64,000 nucleotides of DNA from Neostapfia colusana (lineage: Eukaryota; Streptophyta; Magnoliopsida; Poales; Poaceae), in assembly GCA_030760725.1 (NCBI GenBank), contig JASWHV010000008.1, positions 33,514,720 to 33,578,719 on the forward strand, in the 5' to 3' direction. The position numbers and the translations under genes are program-made. Every line of letters starts with the position of its first letter. Position 1 is the stretch's first letter. The notes under the pieces were generated by a model, which worked only from the letters and a program-made list of their open reading frames with translations, was not told where the DNA came from and searched no databases. Positions 11,117 to 23,327 of the stretch are shown here, in pieces.

Positions 11117-14100
11117 TGGGGAACTCCTTCCGGGATCCACACTCTAGGATACACATTGGGTGGTGCCGTGCGATGCGGCACCGAACAGCATACATGAAAA
11201 GAACCATAAAGTACAAAGTCTTTTATTTCTCAAGATAATGTCATTTACAAAATATTGTACCACGAGGGTACACGCAGCGGAATATACATACACACTTACT
11301 CTCGGTCCTAACTATGCAAAAGAGAAGACGTCTAGCACACGGACGCTTCTTACTAGCTTCCACAAAGATCAGTACAGCGGCAGGGTTTCCGGTGAGTCTC
11401 TGATGGCTCACCGAACAACCATCTTGATAGCAAATTTTACAACCTGCAAAACACTAATAATGCAACCGTGAGCACGATGGCCCAGCAAGACTTAACCGAC
11501 ACTCCTGAACATGAAACTCTACATGCAGGGATTACTAACATAGGAAAAGTATGATGCAATAACGACACGCCTACACGTTAATACTTACTTTCAGTTTAAT
11601 AGCAGCAGATTATTATGCCTTAGGCAGCCCTCACATCGGAAGTCCACAATCAAACAAGAAACGCTTTCCTCCGATATGGTGATGTCCAAAGTGGAAGATA
11701 AACTTAGTGAGCTCTACACTATTACAAACATGGTTTGCAATACAATGAACTTAAGAACTTCACGACAGCAATGATTCATTTCACTTCATCTGAAAGTTGT
11801 TACTACGTCACAACGCAGTGAACATGTGGTACTCATATAACCGTGAGGGACGGTGATTGCAATAAGGACACACCCGTAATACACGACACATACACCCGCC
11901 TCGAAAGACTCATACAAGAGCTCTTTCTTACGTTGTATGCAGCAACCTTTCACACGTCACTCCAATGTCGAACCAGTTCCGCCAACCCATCAGAAGGGCC
12001 ACTACACGGAAAACATCGAAGTTGCTCCGCTAGCGGGTTTACACCTCTGACACCAACCCCCAAAGGACGGCCGTATAAGTTTTGACACGAGAGTACCCAA
12101 GTTACATCGGTTCTGGACCCCATAATTCCAGTATGCATCCGGTACTGTTCAAACTTGCTCAGCAGGGCGGCATACGCATCGGTCCTTAACCGACACAAAC
12201 AGAGCTGTAGCCACACAGGCCCAACGTCCTGCTGCTCCTACTCTCTGCTCGGTCTCATTTTTCATTCCAGAACTTTCATTCTCTAGAATCATAACCCGCT
12301 GAACCAACATCCTAAACTCGCGAGTAGCTTCCAACTACCCAACTTGTACAGGATCCTATACAACTTAAGCCTAGCAGAATCTACACGAAGGTAACCTGTT
12401 CTACCCTGTACTCCAAGGGTTTGTGGGTCAAGCGTTTGGAGTATCAATCACCTTGACCTAATGCACAATTCATACTAGACCAATAGAAGTGATACAAAGT
12501 AAAATGTAACTAAAAAGCTGTTAAATGCAAACCGGGGCTTGCCTTATGTTGCTGCAGGTTTAGTTCTACTTTATAGTCAGTATTTTGGTGATGATTAAAT
12601 CTTCAACTTGCTGATCCGAGTCGAGTTCCTCGTTGAACTCCTTCGTCGTGTTTCCTACCGATATGAATATGCACAGTTCTAATAGGAGTAACTGAATTAT
12701 AAAACAAATGTGTTTTAGGAACTAAGAATGGTTTAGACCAACTCTAAAGTGAGAGATGAGGTCTATTATGGACAGAAACAGAGGATATCTTTAGGTGGGC
12801 AGTGGATGGTTGTTGGAGAAGATGCAAAGAGCTATTTATAATGGACATAAGAAAGGTAGTGGAAAGAACCAGAAGAAAACTTGAGAAGATTATCTCAACT
12901 TGCTCTGAAATTTTTATAGTGGACCATAGATCATACAGAGGTATGGCTTGCAAAATTTCAGACAATGTTGATGGAAGATGTGGCCTAGAGAATTTTCTTA
13001 CTATTTGGCTTTTTCTAAATTCCTATGGCAATTATAGTGTCTTGTCATGCTCCAAATTTGGTTTTTCAGAAACTTGAGAGTCTCATGAGTACTTGGTTTC
13101 ACCATTTTTGGAGATTCCTATACAGAGATATGGATTTTCCAAACTTGGTTAAAAGTCTGAAAATGTCTCTGTTCATTTTCCCATTTTTCAGAGACATAGA
13201 GGATTCAAACAATATTTGGCCAAAAAAATGGAGTCCAATGCCTCTGAAACTTTTACTGGGGTTCAAGGACTTTTGGAAGAATGTCCTTCCCAAATTTGGA
13301 AATTTCCAACAAAACAGAACTCCTGTAAAAATTCCTACAAGATTTATTTTTAAATGAATTAATGAGCCAAATCCAGGGATTTTCATAAATATTGGGCTAC
13401 ACCTCATGATAGTACGCTTTGAGAGGAATCCAACAAAATTTATTTCACAATTTTTGGAGGTTCCTACACAAAGTTATGGCTCCCCAAAGTTTGAACCGAA
13501 TTATGAAAATCTGGAAAATGTTTAAATACCGACAATGGGTACACTCTTCATCCCTAACCTTCAGCCTCGCGCCAAACAGAGCAGTGGCGGCTCCCTCCGG
13601 CGAGGTCGCCGGAAAGGCACTTCCCAGCCACCTCTGGACCCCTGCTGGCCGCCCCCCCATTTTCCCCCACGCTGAACTCATTGTTGAGGTCGCCGGCGGC
13701 TGAAACTCGCCGAGAAACAGGGCGCACCGGCAACAGCAAACCATAGGACTCCGGCGAGGCCGTGCATGGTGAATTCTCCACCAAATGGTCGGTTCTTGAG
13801 CTCTAAAGCACCAGTTGATCGTGTAGAAGACCGACATAAGGTCTAAACAAGCCGGGGTGTGCTCCAAACCTATCGACAACGTGCGCCCGATATGGTCCAG
13901 CGGTATACCCTCGAAAAGAACTCGGATTCCTCGCTCTACACTCAAGTTATTGGTCTAAAATCGATGGAGGAGGTGTGCTAGGCAGTTAAGATCCTGTGTG
14001 TGAAGTTTGAAACACAACAAACACGATTTGAGTACGAATTTTGCAATTCCTTACCTCAAGGTCAGTTTCTGCCGCCCGGGAGAAAATCTTGAAATTCTCC

Positions 14101-15050
14101 CTCTGTGCTCAATGGCTAGGGCTGAGCTTCGGAGGTGAGCAACTAGGCTTGTAGGTGCACCAATGGGGTGGCTTGCTTGGGCGTGATCACTCCTGGTTTG
14201 GGCTGTCCACGGCGACCAGTTTGGTTTTTCAGCGTTTACCCGAGAGCTGCAGAATCTTTGCTGTTTTCCGGTGCCAACGAGCGCGGGACCATGGGGAAAG
14301 TTGCTAGCCGGCTAGAGAACTCGGTGGCGCAGCTCTTTGCTGTTGGGGGCTCGAGCAATCGGTGCTCAGGTTGCTGTGGTTTGATCGGAGAAGATGCGAG
14401 AGCGTACGAGCGGCTGTTTTCTGCGTGCGGGAGAAACCACAAGAGCGAGCTCGATCGGGGAGAAAGCGAAAAAGGGTTGTGGCACTCGTGGTGTTGATCA
14501 GGACGAGCGACCGCGAGGAAACCAGGAGGTGGCGCCTGCGATGATCGGTCGAAGTCGGCTGCTGTCGCGCGTGGCTCACCCGATAAACAGAACAGAGTCG
14601 GTTCACTCCCTCTACCGTATGACATGTGGGGTCCACTGCCCCTCTCCCTTATCCCCCAATTCCGTTTAAAATAGCAAACGAGCTCCAAATTTAATCAAAC
14701 TCGGAGGGTAGGACAAAAGAAATGTGAGCAACACAACGGTGCACTCAAATTTTAATTTCGGTGAAGTCGGAATTTGAAACTGAGATTTAAATTCAAATTT
14801 GAATTTTCTCCCATTTAAATTCCACCAAATAGGAAATCCCTTTCAAATGCTCTGAAATTTTGCCAGGCTATTATTGGATGTGTGGAGAACCAAATGATAG
14901 CTTTAGATCTCCGTGTTCGGGAATTTTTGCAAGTTCAAGTTTAGACTTGGAGCTCACACCGTTAAATTCAAAAGTTTAAATTCCCTCTAATTTTCTTGGT
15001 GTGACTTGTAGCTCTACTTGCTAGAGTTTTGGGATTTCAAACATACCCTA
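11117..15050 (-). repeat. Gypsy 5' LTR, minus strand (RLG-2-like)
   Basis: Matches the RLG-2 LTR in reverse over most of its length: GGTGGTGCCGTGCGATGCGG near 11160, hairpin 11469-11484, TCGGTCCTTAACCGACA near 12179, GC donor AAG|GCAAGC near 12540, the LTR ORF at 13445-13945 and the promoter side to about 14990. The outer edge is not resolved because no clean CA terminus is found; a plus-strand LTR fragment begins in the same area (14950-15250). Confidence 0.75.
13445..13945 (-). other. LTR-resident ORF, MSVERGIRVLFEGIP type
   Basis: An ATG-started 166-codon ORF on the LTR sense strand. Its first part (MSVERGIRVLFEGIPLDHIG) is nearly identical to the ORF at 24567 in the RLG-2 5' LTR and to the shorter one at 34948 in the 3' LTR. 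I recognise no domain. The C-terminal half is low-complexity and GC-rich. It may be an upstream ORF in the transcript leader, or simply conserved leader RNA: the homologous region of the RLG-3 LTR has stops. Confidence 0.35.
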
Positions 15051-16986
15051 GTATCACTAGTGCAAATTCAAAACTGAAAATTTTCCCACAGTGTGTCAAG
15101 TTGCATATTGGATTCCACCAATGTAAACAACACATTTGAAACAGCACCCATGTCAAATTTCATCCAATTTGGACTTTGGTTGCCGTGAATTTGAATCAAT
15201 GGAGAAGGAGAGATTTAAATTCCAAATTCAAATTCATATACCACATGCAATTCAAACTTCATCATACAAAAACTGAATCTTTTGAATTCCCATTTGAACT
15301 CGTGACTTTGTGGCTAAGTCTAGGATTAAATTGTCAGTAGATGGTGAAAATATTAGCTGAGAAATGAAAAATAATTAGAGGGGAGGGGACCCACTTGACA
15401 GTGACTGAAAAACTCACTGAACCGACTCAGAACCGTGCGGGCTCTCGGGTGAGCGAGGCAGCGCCACGTGAATTCCAACTCGGCCGAGGAATCCATCTCA
15501 CGGTGAAATTTTTGGCTCAAAAGCCAGCAAGACGAGTTGCTCAGTCCATTCTCTTCGCTCCCGAGTGAAAACCAGCTCGCACCCGTGCCGTTCTTTGCTC
15601 CCGCGAACGAACTCTTGGCCGCCTCCCTCTGATCACCGACGACTGGCAGACCCGACAGTTTCACGCACCGCACCCGAAGAAGAAAAGGTGCGCATTTTCA
15701 CACTGAAGCTGTAGGAGAAAGCCATGTTCTGTTTCATGCGGTGTAGAGCAAGTATTGCTAGTTTCTTTCCACGGAGTGCGCTAGGGTTAGAGGTCGGTCA
15801 CCAGTGAAATTCGTTGCAAACAGGCAACTGCCGCTCGAGCTGCACACCAGACACGTTCTAGATCATCTAGCACACCTCCTCGATCAAGTAGCATCAAGTT
15901 TCATCCGCTAGAACCCTAGTTCTGCAAGTTTTTCATGCTGACGGCCGAAAACAGGTCACCTCGCCGGTGAGGTCCTTGTTGCGGTGGTTTTCACGAGGAT
16001 CAGAGTTCATATTCATGCTCAGCAAGTTCCCACAGATCCCTCAGAGGAAACCACATTGAAAAATGTGTAGAGAACACTGAGTTTGACGTCGCCCATGAAC
16101 TTCCAACCGCTGTCACCGCCGCAAGCACTGTTCCAGCCATCGCCGAGCTCCGGTGACTGCATCAGCGTATTCCTCATGTGAAGTTGTGCACAGGCGGCGA
16201 GTTTTGTCGAAGGTCGTGCCCTAGAACGGCCAGCAGCGATCTCTCCGGCGTGGAAAGGGGACGGGCCCTGCATGTCAGTGAGAGAAAACCGGGCCCGGGA
16301 TCTGCTGTGGTGCCGGGATTTCGTGCAGATACGGGGGAAAATGAGAGGACCACCGTTGGCTTCACTGTCGGGCTGACATGTAGTCCTGGGGCCCGCCAAC
16401 CCGGTTTAATCCTTCGGAATTTCATTTGAATTTTCCAGATATTAGCCAAACTTTGAGGATCCATAAATTTTGATAGGATTGACCAAAAATTGCGAAACAA
16501 ATTTTGTTGAATTCCTCTCAAACAGTACTTTGCAGAGATGCAAAAAAATTGGGATTAAAATCCCTGGAATTGTCTCTAAAGGTTTTCAAAGTTAAATCTT
16601 TGATAATTAATTCCAGTTGATCCCTGTTGTGGAATTTGCTCAATTTTGATAAGAAAGTCCTTCATAAATCCCCTGATCTGCAGTATACATTTGGGAAGCA
16701 TTGGACTTCATTTACTCAGTGCAATGGTGCTCAAATTGATTCGGTCCTAGGAAAATTAGAAAACATCAGAATCTAAATCCAAATTTTAGCCACACTTAGG
16801 ATTTCAATATCTCTCTGTAGAAAACTTCAAATTTAGAAAAATCAAACCTCAGGGACTCAGAGAATTCTGAAGTTTCCAAAAAGTCCAAGTTCATTAGAGC
16901 TCAAGTCATATAAAAGTTAATTAGATCCTCATAACTATTTTTATACATGAATACTTAAATATGTGCATTATTTCCATGTTGTTTAG

Positions 16987-17944
16987 TTGCCGAGCTCGAG
17001 GAGACACTGGAGGCCTTCGAAGTCATTCCTCCGGATACTCACCCCACTGACCTGCAGCAACAAGGCAAGCCTCGGTTTGCATTTAACAGTTTTTATCGAG
17101 TTTTTGCTTTATATTCACCTAGATTGATTATGTATGTGCATAAGGTCTAGAATGGTTGGAACTCTCATTGCGTAGCCCTGCCCGTGTCGATTGAGGACCG
17201 ATCTATGTGTGGCCCCGCTGAACAAGTTTGAATGTACCGAAGGCATATCTGATATATGTGTTCCGATAAACTGATGTACCTATACCTCTGGGCGTCGAGG
17301 CATAATGCCCCAATTTATAGGTGTAGGTTTAGGGCAGCAAGGTGGAAATCCACTAACGGGCATAGAGAGATGCTCCGTGTAGGGAATCTCCTGCTCGTTT
17401 GGGTGCGATCGGTTCGACGTTTGGGCTGTTTGGTGAAAGGTTGTCTCGTACCACATCGGTTTAACATGCCTTTGCAGCTCCGAGGATGGGCGTACATGAC
17501 GTGCTATTTGGGTATCCTTGCAGGTGTATATCGAGTCGATTCACATTCCTCACAGTAATGAGTATCGCTTGTTCACTGTGTCGTGACGTAGTAGATATGT
17601 GGGCTGAATGTGATGAATTATTGCTGTCATTGATAAATTGTATTGCAACATGTGTGCCACCAAATATTGCTCACTAAATTTCAGATTTATGAACCTTTAA
17701 CTTGTGGCTAAAATATAAACTAAGGATGAACTTGTAGACGTGTCCATTGCTGCAACTGTCTATCCTAACTTGGTATTACTTGCATGTAGAGTTTATTGTG
17801 TAGGAGAGTCGGATAGGTCTTGCTGAGCTATCATGCTCACGGTTGCTGCTATGAGTATTTGCAGGTGAGGAGTACCCCACTGAGATGGAGGTTTACCCTC
17901 CTTCAGGAATGACGGCTGAGTGGGAGCCGTGCACGCCACCCTAA
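16987..17944 (+). other. Predicted spliced LTR mini-ORF (15-18 kb LTR)
   Basis: Exon B 16987-17064 follows acceptor GTTGTTTAG and ends at GC donor CAAG|GCAAGC. Exon C 17865-17944 follows acceptor TTTGCAG and stops at TAA 17942-17944. Exon B is 2 nt + 25 codons + 1 nt; joining restores a Gly codon and leaves the frame open. The product contains LEETLEAFEVIPPD and ends AEWEPCTPP. The intron is 800 nt with a hairpin 25 nt before its end. The upstream exon supplying the first codon base was not identified and no ATG is seen. Confidence 0.5.
17824..17839 (+). other. Conserved LTR hairpin (15-18 kb LTR)
   Basis: TGAGCTATCATGCTCA: five-base stem TGAGC/GCTCA, ending 25 nt before the predicted acceptor at 17864. 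At stem position 5 the pair is C-G, where RLG-1 and sLTR-2 have T-A. Confidence 0.55.
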
Positions 17945-18213
17945 AGCTAGAGTGCGGCTACTGTGGGTTGTCCGTAGGGCTGGACAACTGACTTTTGCTA
18001 GTTAGGGTTAGGCATGAGTTGTAAAATAAATTTCCGTTGAAGTTAACTCTGTACATTAGATGTAAACTGAAGGTTTGTACCACTTTTGTACAAATTCAGT
18101 AAGTTGGAATGTAATACTATGTTTTCCTTATCGTGTGTGCTGTCAGGTGTCGCATCGTGCGTCATTACCCTATGTGATCCTGGATTGTTCGAATTCCGGT
18201 CCGTCATATCACA

Positions 18214-19592
18214 GCTACAGAATTAGGATCAAAATTCAGAGGAGTCATGTACTTGTGGGAACTTTAGAGACCACCAGCTTTCATGAAATTTCCTCGAAAT
18301 TTGCTCAAATCCTCCTCGTGACCTCTAGTCTCCCCTGGAAAAATCTTAAAGCCAATTAAGGATCCTTGGTAACAGTAGTTATAAGTAGAAGTTGTTTCTT
18401 CTAAAGTACATATCACTTATACATATTTTGTGCATATCATATAGTGATCGAAATTGAGGATGCTCCGGAAGCCTTGGAGATCATACCTCCAAAAGCTAAC
18501 TTCCCCTCTGACTCACAACCAGGCAAGCCCCGGGTTGCATTTAACTACTTTTGCAAAGTTTTGATTTGTATCACTTATGTCTAGGATGATATTTTGCATT
18601 AGAGTTAAGGTTATTGAAACTCCACTGGCATGACCTCCAAAACGTATGGAGTATTGGGTAGTCTACAGCTCGATGAGTAGAAAATGTCATGCTATTGTTC
18701 TTAAGATCTCGGTAGAAGTAGAGTAGTTGGAATCTACTTGTGAGATCGGATTTTATCACACAGGATAGAATGAATTAAAGAATGGCTAAAGGATATGAAA
18801 TTGAGACCCAGCAGGGGGATAGGATGCAGTGAGACGAGGTCTCTCGTGCGTAGCCCTGTTGGTGTCGGTTGAGGACCGAGCCGTGTGCGGCCCTGCTGGA
18901 CAAGTTTGAACAGTACCGGATGCATACTGGCTATATGGGAACCAGGAAACTGATGTAATTGGTTAACTCGGGTGCCGAGGCTTACCCAACCGTTTTATAG
19001 GAGTGGGTTGAGGGTAGCAATGTGTAAATCTGCCGGCGGGGACCTCCTGCCCGTTACGGATAGACCAGTTTGGCATTTGGGGTTTCTTTGAAAGGTTGCT
19101 GCATACAACAGAGTAGGAAGGTGTGATGCACCACACTTCAGAAATGGGTGTATGTGACGTGTTATCCAGGTGTCTATTGATTGCAATCACTGTCCCTCAC
19201 GGTTATTTGAGTACCGCTTGTTCAGTGCGCTGTGACATGGTAATGATTGAAAGAGGCTAGAAGAATATGATGCATTGAATTGTCATTATATAGCAACCTT
19301 TTATGCTGTAGATGTAGAGCTCACTAAATTTATATTCTACTTTGGGCAAAACCACATCGGAAGGAAGTGTTTCTTGTTTGATTGTGGAATCCCGATGTGA
19401 GGGCTGCTCAAGGCATATGAAATTGCTGCTGTAAAACTGAAAGTAAGGATTAACATATAGGTGAGTTGTTTATTGCAATGTCACTTCCTATGTTAAGAAT
19501 CCCTGCATATAGAGTTTCATATTTAGGAGTGACGGATAAGTCTTGTTGAGCCATCGTGCTCACGATTGCTATATTAAGATGTTGCAGGTGAG
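18214..19592 (+). repeat. Partial gypsy LTR, 3' half, plus strand
   Basis: A second copy of the LTR 3' half, similar to 16900-17870 but diverged. It has exon B 18445-18522 (78 nt, same length and phase as in the neighbour, ending CCAG|GCAAGC), GTGTCGGTTGAGGACCGAG near 18854, hairpin 19547-19562 (TGAGCCATCGTGCTCA) and an acceptor TTGCAG ending at 19587. The copia element RLC-A inserted five bases into exon C. Its left side is cut by the LTR ending at 18213. Confidence 0.65.
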
Positions 19593-21228
19593 TGAAAGTG
19601 CATCTAGGCTAAATCCCCGTGGGTTTTGATGATTGATGACAACACTTAAGGGACTAATGAGCATTACATGTTTATGTACCGGTGATTAAAAGATCGACGG
19701 AGATGGATGCACTCAAAAAGGGAAAAGAGGAGAAAAAGGCGAAAGTGCACAAAGATTAGAATTTAGGGTTTAAATTACCTTGCATTGAGTATCGTCTTTT
19801 ATTATGAGTTTGTTCATAGGTTCAAAGTGTTGAGAATCATCTATGAGCTCTTAGTCCAAGTATAGGTTAAGTGGAGAAAAGAGTTGAGACAACCTTAAGA
19901 ACAGGGCCGGACTTTTCCGGGCTGGAAGGTCGGACCAGTCCGGTCACATCGGACTAATCCGATGTTAGACGGACCAGGGGTTTCTGGGTGAGTTTGGACT
20001 TGTCTGTTTGGGGACGGACTAATCGGTGGTGAGGGTGTCTGAGTCCTTCAGGAGCTAAAGTCCTAAAAGACCGGGCTAGTCCGCCCGGTAAGACTAGTCC
20101 ATTTCCAACCGGAAAAAGAGTTTCTGTGTGAGATCGAACTAGTCCTTTGTGAGTCAGACTAGTCCGTTTGAAACTTGGAAGTGGCTGCAGGGACTAAGTC
20201 TTGGGTGGCCGGACATGTCCGCCCTTTGAGGCTGGACTAGTCTGGCGGACCAGACTTGTCCGTTCTCAACCCGAACAGTTGTTTCTGTGTGAGATAGGAC
20301 TAGTCCATTATTGAACGGACTAGTCTGTGGTGTTGTGACCGTTTAAATTCAAAAGGAGGCAGGTGACCATTTGTTGGTGAAGTGTTACATCACCGGTGAC
20401 CATTTGGTTGGTGAAGTGTTACATCACCGGTATTAGCCGGACTAGTCCGGACTTTTTCTGGTGGCAACGACTAGTTACTGGGACCTCTATAAAAAGGGGA
20501 TCCCCGGGCCTCTAAGGTATCCACTTGAACATTAGCACTGACATAGTCTTCCTAGACTTCCCTAGCCCCTTCTCTTCAATTCTTTGAGCCTTAAGAGTGA
20601 TTCTTGAGGGTTTGTGAGTTTTGGAAAGAGGAGAAAAAGGGGAGTGGGTAGTATTGAGCTCTTGGTTGATTCTCTCGTACTAACCGGGTAATTGAGTTGT
20701 TGAGGGTGCTGATTTGTAAGTGCTTTGAGCTGAAATCTTGTGGGAGCCTCAATTTGTGAGTCACCCCACGAATTGTTGTGAAGTCTTTGTGATCTAGTGG
20801 AAGAACAAGCCAACCTTTGTGGTTGCTTGGTGAGGACAGGGTTGAGAGGAACCTGGTCCTTTGTTGACTCCTCAATGTGGACGTAGGCTTCTTGGTGAAG
20901 CTGAACCACGGGATAAATCGTGTGCTCTGCCTCTTTCGGTTTTCCTCTCGTTTCTTGCTAGATCATTTGAAAGTTATTCACATTTATTATTTAAGTCTTG
21001 CGATCCACCCAATTCTAGTCAGTTATTTTCACGACCAACCTCACCACTAAATTGATGTTCTAAAGTACTTCACTACTCATCAAATAGATCAGCAAAAACT
21101 TCTGAGTATCCTCTCCTTTGGATATAATTCTCTTGTGATCGGACTAGTCCGCACTCTGTGAACTAATCAGTTTTATTAAGCCGAATTTCAGATTTTCTGC
21201 CTATTCACCCACCTCTAGGCAACTTTCA
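19593..21228 (+). repeat. RLC-A 5' LTR (1636 bp)
   Basis: Begins TGAAAGTGCATCTAGGC and ends CTAGGCAACTTTCA, giving TGAAAGT/ACTTTCA terminal inverted repeats. The upstream half (19910-20460) holds scattered degenerate copies of the palindrome CGGACTAGTCCG. No gene inside. Confidence 0.92.
20486..20497 (+). promoter_or_regulatory. RLC-A LTR TATA box
   Basis: TCTATAAAAAGG, directly after the CGGACTAGTCCG-type repeat region and before GGGATCCCCGGG. Fits a plant core promoter about 890 bp into the LTR. Confidence 0.7.
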
Positions 21229-21230
21229 AT

Positions 21231-21243
21231 TGGTATAAGAGCC
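21231..21243 (+). other. RLC-A primer-binding site
   Basis: TGGTATAAGAGCC, two bases after the LTR, is the initiator-Met tRNA site with one change (C to A at position 7), probably decay. Confidence 0.75.
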
Positions 21244-21278
21244 TAACTCTCTTAAAATATTAACTGCTTGGAGAGAAG

Positions 21279-23327
21279 ATGGGGGAAAACAGAAAGGAGT
21301 TGCCGATCGTCGACACCACCGGCGCTGCCAAGAACAGCGTTCACGGCAATGAAGGACTCAAGTTCTCGCCCCACAAGACCATCAACCCAAGCAAGGACAG
21401 GCCAAGGTGCCCTCCCTTTGACTTTGAGACCGATGATGAAGATGAAGAAGTGAAGCGCCTTGTGGATCTTCTTCAAAGAGCAAAAGACGAAGCAAGAAGA
21501 AAGAGGAGACTTGAGAAAGAAAAGAAACTCAAGAAGCCTGAAGGGGACTACACACGATATCCATTCAGTTATGAACACTTAAATTCTCATACAAATTATT
21601 TGTCTATTACTTTGGGCAAACCCCTACATTTTGGTGGCACCAACTATACTATGTGGAAACACAACATGAAATTGCACCTTCTTTCTCTCAATCCTACACG
21701 TTGGCACATTGTTTGTACAGGTGTATATATCCTCGTGGATGATGAAGAGCTTACTCCGAAGCAAGAACAACTTATCCACCAAAATGCTCAAGTGGCTACC
21801 GTGCTCAACTCTTCTTTGAGCCAAGAAGAATTCAACAAGGTGGATGGGTTGGAACAAGCCAAAGAAATCTAGGACACGCTCAAAATTGCGCATGAAGGCA
21901 ACCGCTCCGTTCGAGATGCAAATATTGAGATGATTGAGGGGGAGCTTGGAAGATTTGCCATGGAAGATGGCGAGACCATTCAAGAGATGTACAATCGACT
22001 CAAGACTCTCATCAATAAGAGTCGAGCGTACAGTTGTAAGAAATGGACGGATCATGAAGTAGTTAAAAGGATGGTAAGAGCCTTAATGCCTCACAATGTG
22101 ACACTTTGCACCCTCATCCATGAAAGTCAAAACTTCCACAAAATGACTCCGGATGAGGTGCTTGGTAGAATTAACAACCACGAGATGATGGAGATGGAAG
22201 CACGCCACATCAACGACCTTACCAAGGTTACATCCTCCAAGAAAAAGGGCATTGCTCTCAAAGAATCACCCAAGTCCAAAAGTAAATAGGTACAAGCTTT
22301 AAGTGATGATGAAGAAAGTGAAGAAGAAAGCACCGATATGGACGATGAGGAGTTGGCCTTATTCATCAAGAGATTCAAGAGAATGATGAAGAAAAGAATA
22401 GGACCAAACTATGAGAGCAGGGGCAAGGACAAGAGCAAGTCAAGAACCAAGAGAACATGCTACAATTGCGACGAGTATGGGCATTACATTGTTAATTGCC
22501 CATACGAAGAGGAAGGGGACAATAAAAAGAAGAACAAGGATGAACAGCCTCAAGAGAAAAGGATGTTCAAGAAGAAGAAGGCACATGGGCACGCTCATAT
22601 TGGCAAGGAGTGGGATTCTAATGATGAGTCCTCCTCAGATGATGAAGCGGGAGTGGCAACCGTCTCTATCAAGAAGCCAACAATGAACAAGACTATTTTG
22701 CCGAACAAGGGAGAGTGGAAGAGCTCAAGCCACACATGTCTCATGGCAAAGGAGGGAAAGCGAAGGTAAAAATTAAACTCTCCCTGCATTCCATTAAAGG
22801 TCAAGATTTTGATAGTGATAGTGAAAATGAATATATGTTTGAAGGATTGAGTAAAAGTGCCCTAATTAAAATGAAAAGCTCTCCGATGAAATTTTAGATG
22901 AGGAACTTCTTGAGACACAAGATGGCTTCATTATCAAAGAGAAGCAAAAGAATCTTAACCTTGAGAAGTTCCTCGAGCTTGAGAAGGAGAAGAACATGGT
23001 GCTTCAACTTGAACTTGCGGAATGCAAGGATACCTCCTCATGTCTCAAGAGTTCAAATGTTGTGCTCCAAGATAAGCTTGTGAGTTTGAACAAAGCCCAT
23101 AAGAATCTTGAGGCACAATTCGCAACTCTAAAGTCAAGTGTTATCTCTTCCGCCTCAACAAGCTCAAACTTGTCAAATGTAGAGTCAAATACTAAAATCT
23201 GTAAATGTGCAAAACTTGTACCTAATTTAAAAAATGATATTAATGTGGCAAAGAGCAAGAGTACACCTAAGGGTGGCATCTTGTACAAGGAGAAGATCAA
23301 GTATGCACGTAGTGCATACTAGATTGC
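21279..23327 (+). pseudogene. RLC-A gag (5' part)
   Basis: Begins with ATG at 21279 (MGENRKELPIVDTTG). The capsid part has WKHNMKLHLLSLNP and WHIVCTG; the nucleocapsid has a CCHC knuckle (CYNCDEYGHYIVNC, about 22459-22500); then a Lys/Glu-rich linker and a Leu/Glu-rich coiled coil (about 22950-23150). Lesions: TAG at 21870-21872 where relatives have Trp, TAG at 22287-22289, a frameshift near 22765 and TAG at 23320-23322, just before RLG-2. The long coiled-coil extension is typical of SIRE-type gag. The reading continues at 37874 on the far side of RLG-2. Confidence 0.88.
23323..23327. repeat. RLG-2 target duplication, left
   Basis: ATTGC, repeated exactly at 37869-37873 on the other side of the element. 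Confidence 0.92.

Larger units (their letters stand above)
9099..15050 (-). mobile_element. 5' end of a minus-strand gypsy element, RLG-2-like
   Basis: Minus-strand order is LTR (about 15050-11117), primer site (11110-11098), leader (11097-9263), gag start (9262-9099), then truncation by the block at 7503-9098. LTR, leader and gag start all match RLG-2 in reverse, but with clear divergence, so this is a separate, older copy. No pol remains. Confidence 0.85.
15060..18213 (+). repeat. Plus-strand gypsy LTR, 5'-truncated
   Basis: Shares LTR landmarks with RLG-2 and RLG-3 in the same order: GGGACCCAC near 15388, AACCGACTCAG, the exon B/GC donor region near 17064, GTGTCGATTGAGGACCG near 17187, hairpin 17824-17839 and a GGTGTCGCATCGTGCG end block near 18148. 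It probably ends at ATATCACA (18213). No primer site follows, so it is solo or a remnant. The left boundary with the minus-strand LTR is uncertain by about 200 bp. Confidence 0.65.

Noticed and set aside
15000..18213. Complete solo LTR starting TGTGACTTG at 15000 and ending ATATCACA at 18213
   Set aside because: The ends look LTR-like, but flanking pentamers (CTTGG and GCTAC) do not match and the first part aligns better with the reversed RLG-2-type LTR.
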